Below are positions 22,041 through 34,849 of a DNA stretch of 64,000 nucleotides, one piece after another. Source of the stretch: Engraulis encrasicolus (lineage: Eukaryota; Chordata; Actinopteri; Clupeiformes; Engraulidae); NCBI RefSeq assembly GCF_034702125.1, contig NW_026945742.1, forward strand, positions 1 to 64,000. Reading direction: 5' to 3'. The translations under genes were made by a program, and so were the position numbers. Each line of letters opens with the position of its first letter. Position 1 is the first letter of the stretch. The notes below the pieces were generated by a model. It worked only from the letters and a program-made list of their open reading frames with translations, was not told where the DNA came from and ran no database searches.

Positions 22041-22140
22041 ATGGCATCGTCTGCTGAGGACATCATAGAGACTGCTGCCCTGGGGAGGCCGTTTACTCTT
22101 GGGATGTTGTACGATTGCAGAAAGGATTTCCTTGTTCCAG
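22041..22140 (+). CDS. First coding exon of the SNTX-like gene
   Basis: Encodes 33 codons plus one base of the 34th and carries the ALGRPFTLGMLYD signature typical of SNTX-family N termini. The ATG has a good context (A at -3, G at +4). A pyrimidine-rich stretch ending GGCAACAG at 22019 suggests a 3' splice site, so an untranslated exon probably lies upstream. If so, the leader has a short upstream reading frame (ATG at 22034, stop at 22055-22057) that overlaps the start and could reduce translation. The exon continues in frame with the next acceptor at 23779. Confidence 0.85.
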
Positions 22141-22983
22141 GTGAGGGCTCAAGGATCAAACGGATATCAAACACATACCTACAGAATTATAGAAAGCATA
22201 AGAGGTATTGTTGGGATCACAGTAAACATGTTAATTGGATAACCTTTTAACACTAACTTCGTAAAGCTGCCAAGGCAAGGCAGTCTTATTCACGTAGTAG
22301 TATACATTTCATACACATACTGTATACTTGTGCTGCCACTAAGCACATTATGAAGACAAAACCCAATAAATTACCATGGCTGTGCTGCTGACATCCAACA
22401 TATCATAATTAAAATGGGATGGGACCCAGATACATACTGGATATGTTTCAGCTGTATACACAACTATGGATCAATGGAGAAAAACTTGTTGGAAATATCC
22501 AATTTCTAAACAAAGTGGTGAGGCAGCCTTCAGCGGAAAGCTTTGGAACCAGCTTCCAGACGATGCTAAAAAAATCCCCTAGAGCGTACCATTGATAGTT
22601 TTAAAACCAGACACAAGACAAAGCTTTTCTCAGATGCTTTCTCTTTGTAATCCAAACTATCAACCTTTGATTATAATTATTTTGAAGTCACTGTCACAGA
22701 CAGACGAGGACCACAATTGTGTCACGTTCACTTCAGACAGTTAATTAAAGGTTTCAGGGGGAAGGGAGAATGTGTGTGTTCCAATGACTGAATGGCATCT
22801 CCTTTGGTAGTGGCGATGGGACTGGGGCTCACTAGCCTTGAGTCACTCTGGATATCTGTGTACACAACAACAGAGCAAAGGGACAGTCCAGTACTGTTTA
22901 ATATCATTATCACTTCACAGCCTAGACAGACGAGAAACAAAATTGTGTCACGACGGATTATTAAAGGATTCAAGGGGAAGGGG

Positions 22984-23079
<96 letters not shown>

Positions 23080-26000
23080 TAAATGGCATGTCAGTTTAGT
23101 GGCTATAGGTCTCAGGCTCACTTGCTGGGTCTGGAAATCCTGGGTTGACACTTGACACACACAACAGCAGTGCAGAGGAACTGGGCAGATAAGAATTGAG
23201 GCATCAGTAAAGACAAGGTCAAGGCAGCATTCAATATCAAAAGGCAGAAGCAGTGTTACCAGATTGGGCGGTTACCCGCCCAATTGGGCTACTTGGGATG
23301 GCCGTGTGTGGGTAAAAACGGGAAAAATTGGCCAATTGGCGATTTGGGCCCATAGGTGTCAATGCAATTTGTTGAAATTGAACGGAGTTTAGCGCATTTT
23401 GAGAACCTTTTGGGCGGGATTTGAGCAGACACATCTGGCAACACTGGGCAGAGGGCTTTCAGGTTCAGGTTCACCAGAGCAGGAGGGCAGAAAGGTGTCA
23501 AACAAATGTTCATGCTTTTATTTGTACATTTTATTTTTGTAAAGCAAATTGAACTGCATTTGTGTATGGAATACGCTATACAAGTAAAATGGATTTGCCT
23601 TGCATTATGCAGTTCAGTGTGTTTAACATCAGTAACCAAAAACCATAAGCTGATGAAATAAGAATAATGTAGTGCAAGGATGGTATAATGCCAACACAAG
23701 CAAGCATGTCCTACATTTAGCAAAATATAGATTTTTTAATTAATTGATCTCCTTAACAAAACTATTAATTTCCCAACAGGTATAACATTGTGGAATTATG
23801 ATGACCTGCAGAAGAATACTCGTAAAACAACACACCAAAACACAGAATTCAATATCACAGCATCAGACTCCATTGATGAGAAGTCAAATTCATTGAATGT
23901 ATCTGGATCTCTAAAACTAAGTCTCCTTGGAGGACTAGTGAATGTGTCAGGATCAGCTAAATACTTCCAGGACACAAAGAAATCTCACAAACAACAGCGG
24001 CTCACTCTTAATTACAAAACAACAACTAGATATGAAGCACTTACAATGTCTCACCTGGGCCGAGGTAAGGTATCCCATCCCAACGTGTTTGAAGATCGCA
24101 CAGCCACACATGTTGTCACTGCCATCTTGTACGGGGCCAGTGCTTATTTCATGTTTGACAGAGAATCATCTAACGACGAAGACAAGAAACACGTTGAGGG
24201 GGAAGCCAAACTGATGATGGATAAGCTGAAATTCATCAAAATAAGTGCAGAGGCATCTTTTGACATGGATGAAAGAGAGAAATGTGCCTTGGAAAAATTC
24301 AGTTGCACATTCCACGGAGATTTCCATCTTACCAGCAATCCATCATCATTTATCGAGGCTATGAATGTTTACAGACAACTTCCAAAGTTGCTTGGAGAGG
24401 ATGGTGAGCATGCTGTTCCAGTCAGGGTGTGGATGTACCCTCTGGTGAAGCTGGACTCAAAAGCTGCAAAACTTCAAAGAGAAATCAGCAACAGCCTCAT
24501 CACATACACATCAGGAGTGATAGAGGACTTAAATGAGACAGAGATGAGATGCAATGACCTGCTGAAGGACACAGAAGCAACAACCTTCTCTGCCATGAAG
24601 GAGAAGCTTCAGACCTTCATGCAAAACTGCCGTCACTACAAGGTGGAGTTTGTGCAGAAGCTTGGGTCAGTGCTTCCTTCTATCCGAGGGGGTGTACAAG
24701 AGGAGAGAGACCTTGCAGACATCCTTAAAGCACATGAGAAATCTCCATTCAACAGTAAAGACCTGGTTCAGTGGCTTACCGTGAAGGAAAAGGAATCAGA
24801 GACAATTACTCCCTTCCTCAAGCAGCTAGAGAAACTGGGTGCAAAATTAGATGACAACTTGGATGGTCTGTTATCTGATCTAGACATCACAAATATTGTG
24901 AGCTTCACATTTACCTCCATAGACCAGCCTGATAGCAGCCTCATGAAACAATCACATTTCCTTTCTCCAGCAGGAATGATGAATGAATGTCCAGAGTCTG
25001 ACACTCTACAGAACAGAAATACAGAGTGGATCTCTGCTGATACAAGGCAAACGATGAGGAAACAGTTACAACAGTTTAAGCATTTGAAGGAGCAGTTGGA
25101 CAGCAGTGATGACACCAAATTCATTGTAGCATCCAAATATGATGAGCGTTTCCCTGGAGCCTGTATATTCATATATGAAGATGGGAGTGATGAGCCTGTC
25201 CCCTTCACTCCTCCATCCAAACCTGCCACTCCAACCACCTCTGATGTTTCATACCACAGATTAACAGTTGGGGTATCAGACCCAGATTCTGCCACTGTAG
25301 AGCACCGGGTAGAGTTCAGAATGAAGAGTGAATGGATTTCTCACCCTGTGCAGAAGAACGAGAAAACAGTGACCCTATCAGGACTGAAACCAGATACTGA
25401 GTATGAGATCAGAGTCACAGCTGTGGGTAAACTTGGCTATTCCATCAGCAGTGATGCTATTACTGTCAAAACCACTATTAGCCCACCAACTGAAGCAAAA
25501 GTTGAGAATGTGAAGGCTTACTCAACCAACATTGGCCCACCAACCAATGTGAAAGTAATTGAAAAGAAGGCAAATTCAATTACACTGAGCTGGTTAAACC
25601 CAGAAAATTGTGAAGGTGTAGAGCAGTACCTTATTGAGTACAAGGAGGAACACAGCAGTCGTTGGCAAAAACAAGACACAAAAAAAGAAATGTACAAATC
25701 TACTCTGAAGAACCTGAAACTGAACACTAGCTACTCCATCAGGATGCGCACAGATGCAAAGAGTGGAATGAGTGACTATGGTGACATTTTACTGGCTACA
25801 ACCAGGGAAGGGCCACAGGACAAAAAAAGGTTCACTATGTTGCCATCAGGTAACCCACCAGTAACCCTACCAGTGTATGGGCTAAATTTACAAAAGGCAA
25901 CCACAGTTCAGTTCAGAAAAATGGAGTTTGGAAAACCCAAGCCATTAGGCAACCCCCCAAACAAAACCATCATGTTTGTTGGTGCCACTGGATCTGGCAA

Positions 26001-27465
26001 AACAACCCTCATCAATGGCATAATCAACTACGTACTGGGAGTTGACTGGGACAATGACTGGAGATTTAAACTGATTGATGAAGATACTCAGAAAACTCAA
26101 GCACACAGTCAGACCTCAGCGGTGACAGCCTATCAGATTTACCACACAGATGAATTCCAAGTTCCATATTCACTCACTATCATTGACACCCCAGGGTTCG
26201 GGGACACCAGAGGGATCAAACATGACAAGGAGATTACAGACCAAATAAAACAGTTCTTCACAAATAAGGATGGCATTGATGCAATTGACGCTGTGTGTTT
26301 TGTAGTGCAGGCTGCTTTAGCTCGTCTGACACACACACAGAGGTACATCTTTGATGCTATTCTCTCTGTGTTTGGTAAGGACATCGCCAGCAACATCATC
26401 ACTCTGGTCACCTTTGCTGACGCCAAAACTCCTCCAGTACTGGCAGCCATCAAAGAGGCCGACATTCCATGTGCCAAACAAAAGGATGGGACCCTCATCT
26501 ATTTCAAATTCAACAACTCTGCACTTTTTGCCAACAACATCAAAGAGAATAAGGATGGCAAAGACTCTTCTGATGAGGACAAGGAGGAGGATTTTGATTA
26601 CATGTTCTGGAAAATGGGGAAAAGCAGCCTGAAGAAATTCTTCACTCATCTGAAGACAATGACAACCCAAAGTCTGAGTCTGACAAAGGAAGTTCTCCAG
26701 GAGCGTGATCGGCTGGAGGCAACTGTTGAGGGATTGCAGCCACTCATCCAAAAGGGTTTGTCAAAAATGGAGGAAATACGAACAACAGAAGCAGCACTGG
26801 ACAAACACAAGAACCAAGTTGAGGAGAACAGGGACTTTGAATATGAAGTAGAGGTTGAGAAACCTCAGAAGATTGATATTCCAAGAGGAGAATACATCAC
26901 CAACTGCCTTCAATGCACTTTCACCTGCCACCGTCACTGTAGAATACCAAAAGATGAGGATAAAAGGGGCTGTGTTGCAATAGGTTCTAATGGGTATTGC
27001 ACAGTTTGCCCTGGAAAATGTATATGGAACATTCATCACAATATGGAGTACCGATTTGAGACACAACGTGTGAAAGAAAAGAGGACGTACCAGAATCTGA
27101 AGACAAAATTTGAAGAAGCACTTGGAGAGCAGATGACCACAGAGAAAATGATGTCACAGTTGAACCTTGAATATGAGCTAGTGCAGGAGGAGGTTGTTGA
27201 GATGATGAATACTGTCAATGCATGTCTGACACGTCTGAAAGACATCGCACTTCGGCCAGATCCTTTGTCTACTACTGAGTACATTGATCTGATGATACAG
27301 TCCGAGAAACAGGAGTGTAGACCTGGATATAACGAGCGCATCCAAGAGTTAACGGTAGTGAGACAAAAAGCTGTTGTGGTTCAGAAAATGGCAAAGAGCA
27401 AGCCTGGACTTAAAGGTCGTACTAAAAGGGTCTTCAGTAATATCGTGAGTTGGTTTACCGAGTAA
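22041..27465 (+). CDS. SNTX-like protein with FN3 and AIG1/GIMAP-type GTPase domains
   Basis: Join of 22041-22140 and 23780-27465; 1,261 residues, phase-1 intron (donor GT at 22141, acceptor AG at 23778-23779), no internal stop. The N-terminal ~500 residues resemble the stonustoxin/verrucotoxin family: a MACPF/CDC-like region (about 1-262), a helical FAT-like region (263-400) and a thioredoxin-like region (402-505). Two fibronectin III domains follow (about 508-600 and 618-711). Next is a P-loop GTPase with Walker A GATGSGKT (768-775) and DTPGFGD (836-842); the usual specificity motif may be TFAD (911-914). A Cys/His-rich module (about 1075-1123) and a charged helical tail follow. Seen: the motifs. 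Known: SNTX proteins have MACPF-like folds and normally end in PRY-SPRY, which is absent here. Inferred: a GTP-regulated membrane-acting or immune protein. SNTX-like genes are common in non-venomous fish, so venom function is not implied. Confidence 0.88.
22984..23070. repeat. (TG)n microsatellite in intron 1
   Basis: About 87 bp of TG with a few TATG interruptions at the 5' side, followed by CGCGCG. Potential Z-DNA-forming tract inside the intron of the SNTX-like gene. Confidence 0.95.
23251..23446. mobile_element. hAT MITE in intron 1 of the SNTX-like gene
   Basis: Termini CAGTGTTACCAGATTGGGCGG and ...CATCTGGCAACACTG are inverted. The flanking 8-mers are GGCAGAAG and GGCAGAGG (7 of 8 identical). 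196 bp, no coding capacity. Confidence 0.75.
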
Positions 27466-27834
27466 CAAATCTAGAAAGGTTACGTAAGGAAGTCTTGCCT
27501 GTGGTATCTAACCTTTTAATGTCTGTAGGCCTATATAATCTTACTAGTTGTGTTAGAATGTTTACGTGCAGTACTCTTGTCCAGGGTCGCTATCAAAAGT
27601 CAATCATTCCAACTTGTCAGTTAAAATACCAAATGTGAATACATTATGCACTCATACTGTGCATCACCCATATTATGACAATGCCTTTTTACTCTTTCAG
27701 TAATTTCTCAGATTTGCTGCAGTTATTAGCGTTTTATTTAGTTGGTTCTGTGTTGTTATTGCATTGATGAAATTATGTTCTAATTGTTGTTCTGCATATT
27801 TCCTGTGCCCTTCGGATCTGCTAGTGATATTGGC

Positions 27835-28430
27835 TATGATTATGTCCATGATTGTGAGTCGCTTTGGTTAAAAAGTGTCTGCCAAATGCAGTGGAATGTA
27901 GTGTAATGTAATTTGAATTGCACTGAATGAACAAAACTAGGATTTTAGCCTTCTTTAGCCAAAATGCGTTATCTACTAAAGGCATTATGGAACTCTATTC
28001 CACTACATATGAGGGAATGTCCCTCTTTAGCCTCCTTTAAGATGGAGATTAAAAAGTGGCTTCGAGCCCAACAAACACTGATAGTCTGAACCTCTACACA
28101 GCGTTCACACACACACACACACACACACACTCACATAACACATAGCCCTATTTTGGGAGCAGTTTTTTTTTTTCTTCTTATTGACGTGCTTTATGCGTCT
28201 ATATTGTGTTTCATTTATTTTGTTACTAACAGTCTGTTTTGGTTTTAGATGTATGTTTGGGGTTTTAATTTATAATGCTTGTAAACATCTTGCCGGCCTA
28301 TTTTGGACACCAGATGGAAATTAGCCTTTGGGCTACAATCTGGCACATTTACATATATGTGCATGTATGTATATGTTCATTAATGTGCAATGTCCTGAAG
28401 AAATAAATGAATTGAATTGAATTGATTTTT
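27835..28430 (+). mobile_element. LINE 3' fragments downstream of the SNTX-like gene
   Basis: 27835-27910 carries a fish LINE/SINE-type tail (AAAAGTGTCTGCCAAATGC then AATGTAGTGTAATGTAAT). From about 27950 a second fragment encodes a reverse transcriptase C-terminal stretch (NSIPLHMRECPSLASFKMEI, KKWLRAQQ), stops near 28087, and ends with AATAAATGAATTGAATTGAATTGA-type repeats at about 28400. A 25-bp AC run lies at 28106-28130. I cannot tell which polyadenylation signal the upstream gene uses; the first AATAAA after its stop is this LINE's. Confidence 0.65.
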
Positions 28431-28746
28431 TTTTCTGGTTTCATTGGTATGGGTGACTGGGAATTACATGTAGGCCCATGGGTTACTGGGCAGGGCAGAG
28501 TTTGGTCAACTGGTGTTCAAGTTTAATTTCTATTTTCCTGCATCTTTTTGGGATTAGTGAATTACACTGACTAACCCTGAGCTATGAGCTGTCTGTCTTC
28601 TGTCACATGTCAAAGTTTAAGTAGCTAATGGTAGTCAGCCATGTTCTGGTCAGGGATTGAAGTAGGAATAGCAACTCTTGTCTTTCAAGCCAATAGGCCA
28701 CAGCTGCCCCACTGGTGTGGGTGATAACAATAACAGTCATAACATA

Positions 28747-28870
28747 CTACTACTACTACTAAACATAATAATAATAATAATAATAATAATGATAATAATG
28801 ATAATAATAATAATAATATTGATAATATTAAATATATTAAATATGAATATATTAAATATTAATAATATAA
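28747..28870. repeat. (TAA)n/(AAT)n microsatellite
   Basis: ACTACTACT followed by AATAATAAT with GATAAT interruptions, then AATATATT-rich sequence. Just upstream (about 28650-28715, minus strand) a degenerate tRNA-like segment may be present. Confidence 0.9.
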
Positions 28871-28899
28871 TAACATCAGCATCATCATCATAATGATAA

Positions 28900-29970
28900 A
28901 TAATAAGAAGAAATGAATTGCCATGGGAATATGAACATGAACATGAACTTGGGCCAGAGAGTTGGTCATAAGCACCCGCAAGAATACAGTGAATACAGTG
29001 ATGTTAGTTTTGCTGTTGTGGCGGAACCATTTGACAGACAAGAACAAAATCTTTCATGTGTGTCAGACGATCTCTAAACATCTATATGGCGCTTCATTTT
29101 GATGATTGTTTTATATCTGAATGAATTGTACTTGATACTGGGTTCAGGAGTCCATGTTTGACTTTATGTATTCCATGAGGAAGGCCCACACAAATTAAAA
29201 GCTGGTTTTCTCATCTTAGTACCAGCAGAAGGGACCTCCAGTAAAACGTGCTATTAGGAGGATTAGAATACCCAACCGAAAGAGAGGATTTATGACGGGA
29301 GCATTCCAGTAGAGGCCTTCTACTGGAGATAAACAGAAAGAGATGCATGCCTTCTTTCAGAAGTCCACCAAGCTTGGTCATGAAGGAAGCAGTGAGATTA
29401 GTGGCCTGTAGATCACATCTTCGAAGCCAATAGGAGGCAGAAAAACAGATTTAATTATCTTTCTTCGACAGATAACTTGCAAATAGCATTTATTTCTGTT
29501 GTCACAACCTGGCTCAAGTGCCATGACACAGAAAGGGGACAGACAATAGGGTAACCATTTGCATATCTTCTATTTTCTATAAAGCTCAGTTTCAACCCCA
29601 GAGAACAGAGAAGCAGAGAGAGAGAGCGGAGTCGCCTCAGCCAACCAGTAGCCTTCTATTGAACTATCATCCAGCCATATTCCCAGTTTCCCGTAATGTG
29701 ACACTCAATCAATAACAGACCCATTATGAGTTTTATGATTCTATTCACTTAGTGTTATTTGCAGCCTGACAAATCAACTGATTTGGAATGTTGTTATTAC
29801 GTTTAAATGCACACTCTAGTGTTCACTGGTAAGTGGTACATGGAGAAGCACATATTATTAAAACTGGTCCACAACATTATGTGATGAATTTGGTCAAATA
29901 AGCAGTTATATTATACTGTGTTATGCAATATTCATATACCAATCATATAATTAGTATGCCTGCCCTTGGA
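28900..29970. other. No gene recognised
   Basis: Single-copy-looking sequence without long frames. A short AGAGAGAGAG run lies at about 29617. Nothing can be assigned. Confidence 0.4.
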
Positions 29971-29981
29971 AGACCCTAGGC

Positions 29982-30300
29982 CAGGGGTGCTCAACTAGAA
30001 ACTGAAAAGGTCCACTCGTCAAATTTCGTATGTTTCCAGGGTCCAAAAAAGTCGCTACGGACCGATGCAGAAAATAGCCTCACTCGCTGGCCGCACTGGC
30101 CTCTTGCTCACTCACTGAGTTGTCATAGTGATGATACTTTTATTTGTCATAAGACTGGCTTCGCAGAAATACAGATCACATGGCAGCGAAAACTCATGTA
30201 TAATTTATACATATTAAATACAGATGGATTTTGTCTTGGTCCGGATGACATTGCGTTTGGGTCTGCATCCGGACCTGGGTCCGCCAGTTGAGCACCCCTG
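29982..30300. mobile_element. Non-autonomous hAT element
   Basis: 319 bp with perfect 15-bp termini CAGGGGTGCTCAACT and its complement, flanked by the exact 8-bp duplication CCCTAGGC (29974-29981 and 30301-30308). No transposase. Confidence 0.92.
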
Positions 30301-30309
30301 CCCTAGGCC

Positions 30310-31019
30310 TAGACCTGAACTAACGGCATGCAAGCTTACCACAGCCACCCCAGCAGCATTGTTCCCTATCCACTCCTTCTAACAGCGTTTTCACACCCGG
30401 TCCCTTTCAGACGCCTAAGCGAACTCAGAGTAGTGATTCAGCATTTTTCAGCATTTTTCAGCATTTCCGCATATGTGAACGCTCCAAAGCCTACCCAGAC
30501 TCCTCGGATGCGAACCGTACTGAGACCTTGGTTGACATGGTCTCAGTTCGGTTTGCTTATGAGTTTTGACAAGTTACACTTGTGACTAGATGTAATCACT
30601 TAAGGAGGGCTCTCTAAAGGACCGAGTGTGATAAAAAAGAAGAGTGACACACCATAAAAGCTTCTCAGGACCAGAAAGATCAGCCTATTATTTTTGTAAT
30701 ACACTCACAATATGAACAAAAACAGAACTGAGTCCTATTGCTGTCGGTTCGCTTTTTGGTCCACTTAAAGAGGACTGAGTTTGGTTCACTTAAAGGGGAC
30801 CACGTGGGAATACCCTATCATACACCCAAACACTAATGCAATTTCCATTTTCCAATTTAACCATCCCCTGTATATAAAGTCCTGTTTTACTTGTCTGATC
30901 TCCTGCCCCGGTAAGCTTTACCTGCCTTTGGCCTTGCTACTGCAAATCCCGCCGTGCCCTTGACTGTAGGCCTACTGCTGCCTCAGATCTTCTGCCTCCT
31001 TTACTTTCTCTGTTCCTAT

Positions 31020-31020
<1 letters not shown>
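30310..31020. other. No gene recognised
   Basis: Contains a triplicated TTTTTCAGCA at about 30450-30475 and direct AGGACTGAGTTTGGTTCACTT-like segments at about 30730-30800. An 85-codon frame at 30328-30585 has no recognisable domain. Confidence 0.35.

Positions 31021-31022
<2 letters not shown>

Positions 31023-31060
<38 letters not shown>
31023..31060. repeat. (GT)n microsatellite
   Basis: About 38 bp of GT. It is followed at 31135-31295 by a cluster of CCATGG/TACTATGGT repeats that reappears at 34443-34640, suggesting one repeat split by the material between. Confidence 0.9.
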
Positions 31061-31063
<3 letters not shown>

Positions 31064-31299
31064 CGCTGGGTGCCGCTAGGTGGGGAAAGGTTTTACAGAT
31101 TCTAAGGGCCCAAGTACTGACAGCACTGAAAACGAAAATGGACCATGGTTTATTATGGTATTACTATGATTATCATGGTTCTGCCATGGTATGTCATGTA
31201 AGTACTCTGAACCTACTATAACTGTATGGCTTACTATGGTATTACTGTGATTTTTATGTAGTAACATGGTTCTACCATGGTATGTCATGATTACTCTAC

Positions 31300-31969
31300 C
31301 CTTACGGAAATCGACTATGGTTGTATTTGTAGTGGGCGAGACCGTTACAGGAAGTAGTTCGACTACGCCACCCCCGGGGGTGGAGCCCCCGGAGGAAATG
31401 AATTAGGGGTAGTTACAGATACCCCGGACCAACACACAATGTACCCGCACAATAGATTACCAGGCAAACACAGGTTCGTGCACAATGGAGGCAGAGACAG
31501 TGGTGAAAATTAATAATTCAATTCTTTATTATTACCTTCATTATAAAAATATGTTTTTCACTCTGTATAAAAATAATATGTGTTCTGCCACAACACACAC
31601 ACACAGATCCACAAACAGTGTAGTCACTAGGGGTAGCCAACATGGCTCAAATGGATTGCACAGACACAGACACTTCAGCCCCTGGGGCTTATCTTAGACT
31701 TTTCAAGTTGGTACCAACTCTAAAGGGTTAATAAAAGAAAATAAATTAAATAATTCACAGCAAACCAAATAAAGCAAAGAAAACGAAACACTGCATAAAC
31801 AAAACCATAAACAAAAGGATTAAGTCAAAAATCAGCACACAGGGTTAGAAGAGGGGCACAGCAAACAAAAGTAAAAGATGGGAAGTAGAGTTAGTCCAGC
31901 CCTGTTAGCCTTCTGGCCCAGGGACTAATAGTGGCCGTACCACACACACACACACACACAATCGTTACA

Positions 31970-32000
<31 letters not shown>

Positions 32001-32600
32001 CACTGAACCAAAGCGCGCCAACGCCACACACACACAAATGTCCAATTTCCCGAGGCCGGAGCAGCAGCCGAGATACGGGTTCCCGGCTTCCAGAGGCACC
32101 ACACAACCGGGGCTAAAAGTCGCCGCTCGTGCACCTAAACGCGTGGTGTGTCTGACCACGGCCACACGGATACAACCTGCGAGGGAGGAGGAGAGCGTTA
32201 GCCAAGCTAGCAGGACACCCACTATCACCCGATTCTGCTGCCGAGAGGTTACCTTACCCGGAGATGAGGGTGCACCGATGTGCAATTCTCACAGTCGGAG
32301 TGCCAATACAGAGGTACACGGCCGAGGCGCCGGTAGCGACCACACGCTGAAACCATAATAATGGCCGTCGTTAACAACCATGGTAAGAAAACAAACAGTC
32401 AGGGCTGGGTAAAGGCACAAGCTAACCCACTATAATACATACCGGCGTGCAGGAGACGGGAAAAGCGCAAGGTAACCGTTGGTATTGTCCACCGAAGTCC
32501 TTGCCAGTGGAGAAGCAAGAGATCACTCTAGCCAAGTAAGAGACGCCAAGTTGGAATCACAACCTATAGAACAGCAGACGCGAAGTTAGCCACTAGCTAA
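31300..32600. other. No gene recognised; AC microsatellite
   Basis: An (AC)n tract runs at about 31939-32003 with interruptions. Frames of up to 106 codons run through it on both strands and reflect the repeat or chance. The end of this region (32440-32600) is GC-rich without a recognisable product. Confidence 0.4.
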
Positions 32601-32603
32601 ACG

Positions 32604-34128
<1,525 letters not shown>

Positions 34129-34849
34129 CTGCTGCTCTAGCTGCTGGCTAGCACATAAACAGCGACAAGAAATGGTCCACATACTCACGAGGACAAGAAA
34201 TGGTCCACATCTCCTAGATCTGAACTGGACACCGCACTCCTCTCGACGGCGAGGGGAGAAGCAACCACAGCATTCGCCGGTGGCGATGAAACGCGCAAAG
34301 GGGGGACTTTGCAGGCTTACCGAATACTAGCCACTGGCAGTGTTTATGAAGAGACTTCCCATAAGCCTCTACGAGCGGCGTGGTAACGTGTGCCGCAGCG
34401 TCAGACTTTCCCTTAAAGGAGCAGCGCTCCACTACATATTGCAGTGACCATGGTTTTACCACTACATTTCATGGTGATTCTATGTACTATCAATGAACCA
34501 TAGTTGTAGTACAGTAGCTGCCCTAGTGGTAGCCCTTACAAAGCTTAACCATGGTTCTACTATGAAAACTAATCATGGTTTTACCATAGATTTACCATGG
34601 ATTATAGTTAATCATGGTTTTTAACTAAGTAACTAAAAAGTAAGAGTAAGAGTAACTAAAAAACATGGTTCAGTTCTCTTAAATGTGACATAATGGTTGT
34701 GGATTATTCTGCTTTTATAATGTGTTTCCGAAAATGCAGCCACACTTAGTTTAGCCTACTGATATAGCAGGTGACTGGACTACAGTGGTAGACCTTAAAG
34801 GTACACTGTGCAAGATTTTAAGTTGTTTATTTACAGAATTCATGCTACC

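Larger units (their letters stand above)
22510..23605 (+). mobile_element. L2-like LINE 3' fragment in intron 1, with later insertions
   Basis: At about 22520-22640 a decayed reading frame resembles the reverse transcriptase C terminus (GKLWNQLPDDAKK, then SDAFSL). A LINE-type tail follows at about 23520-23600 (GAACTGCATTTGTGTATGG, ACGCTATACAAGTAAAATG). Similar tails occur at 43560-43620 and 56690-56760. A TG microsatellite and an hAT element interrupt it. A direct repeat pair (about 22695-22770 and 22920-22985) also lies here. Confidence 0.5.

Noticed and set aside
22041..27465. Venom toxin gene
   Set aside because: The N-terminal half is SNTX-like, but such genes are widespread in non-venomous fish. 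This one lacks PRY-SPRY and carries a GTPase, so a toxin call is not supported.
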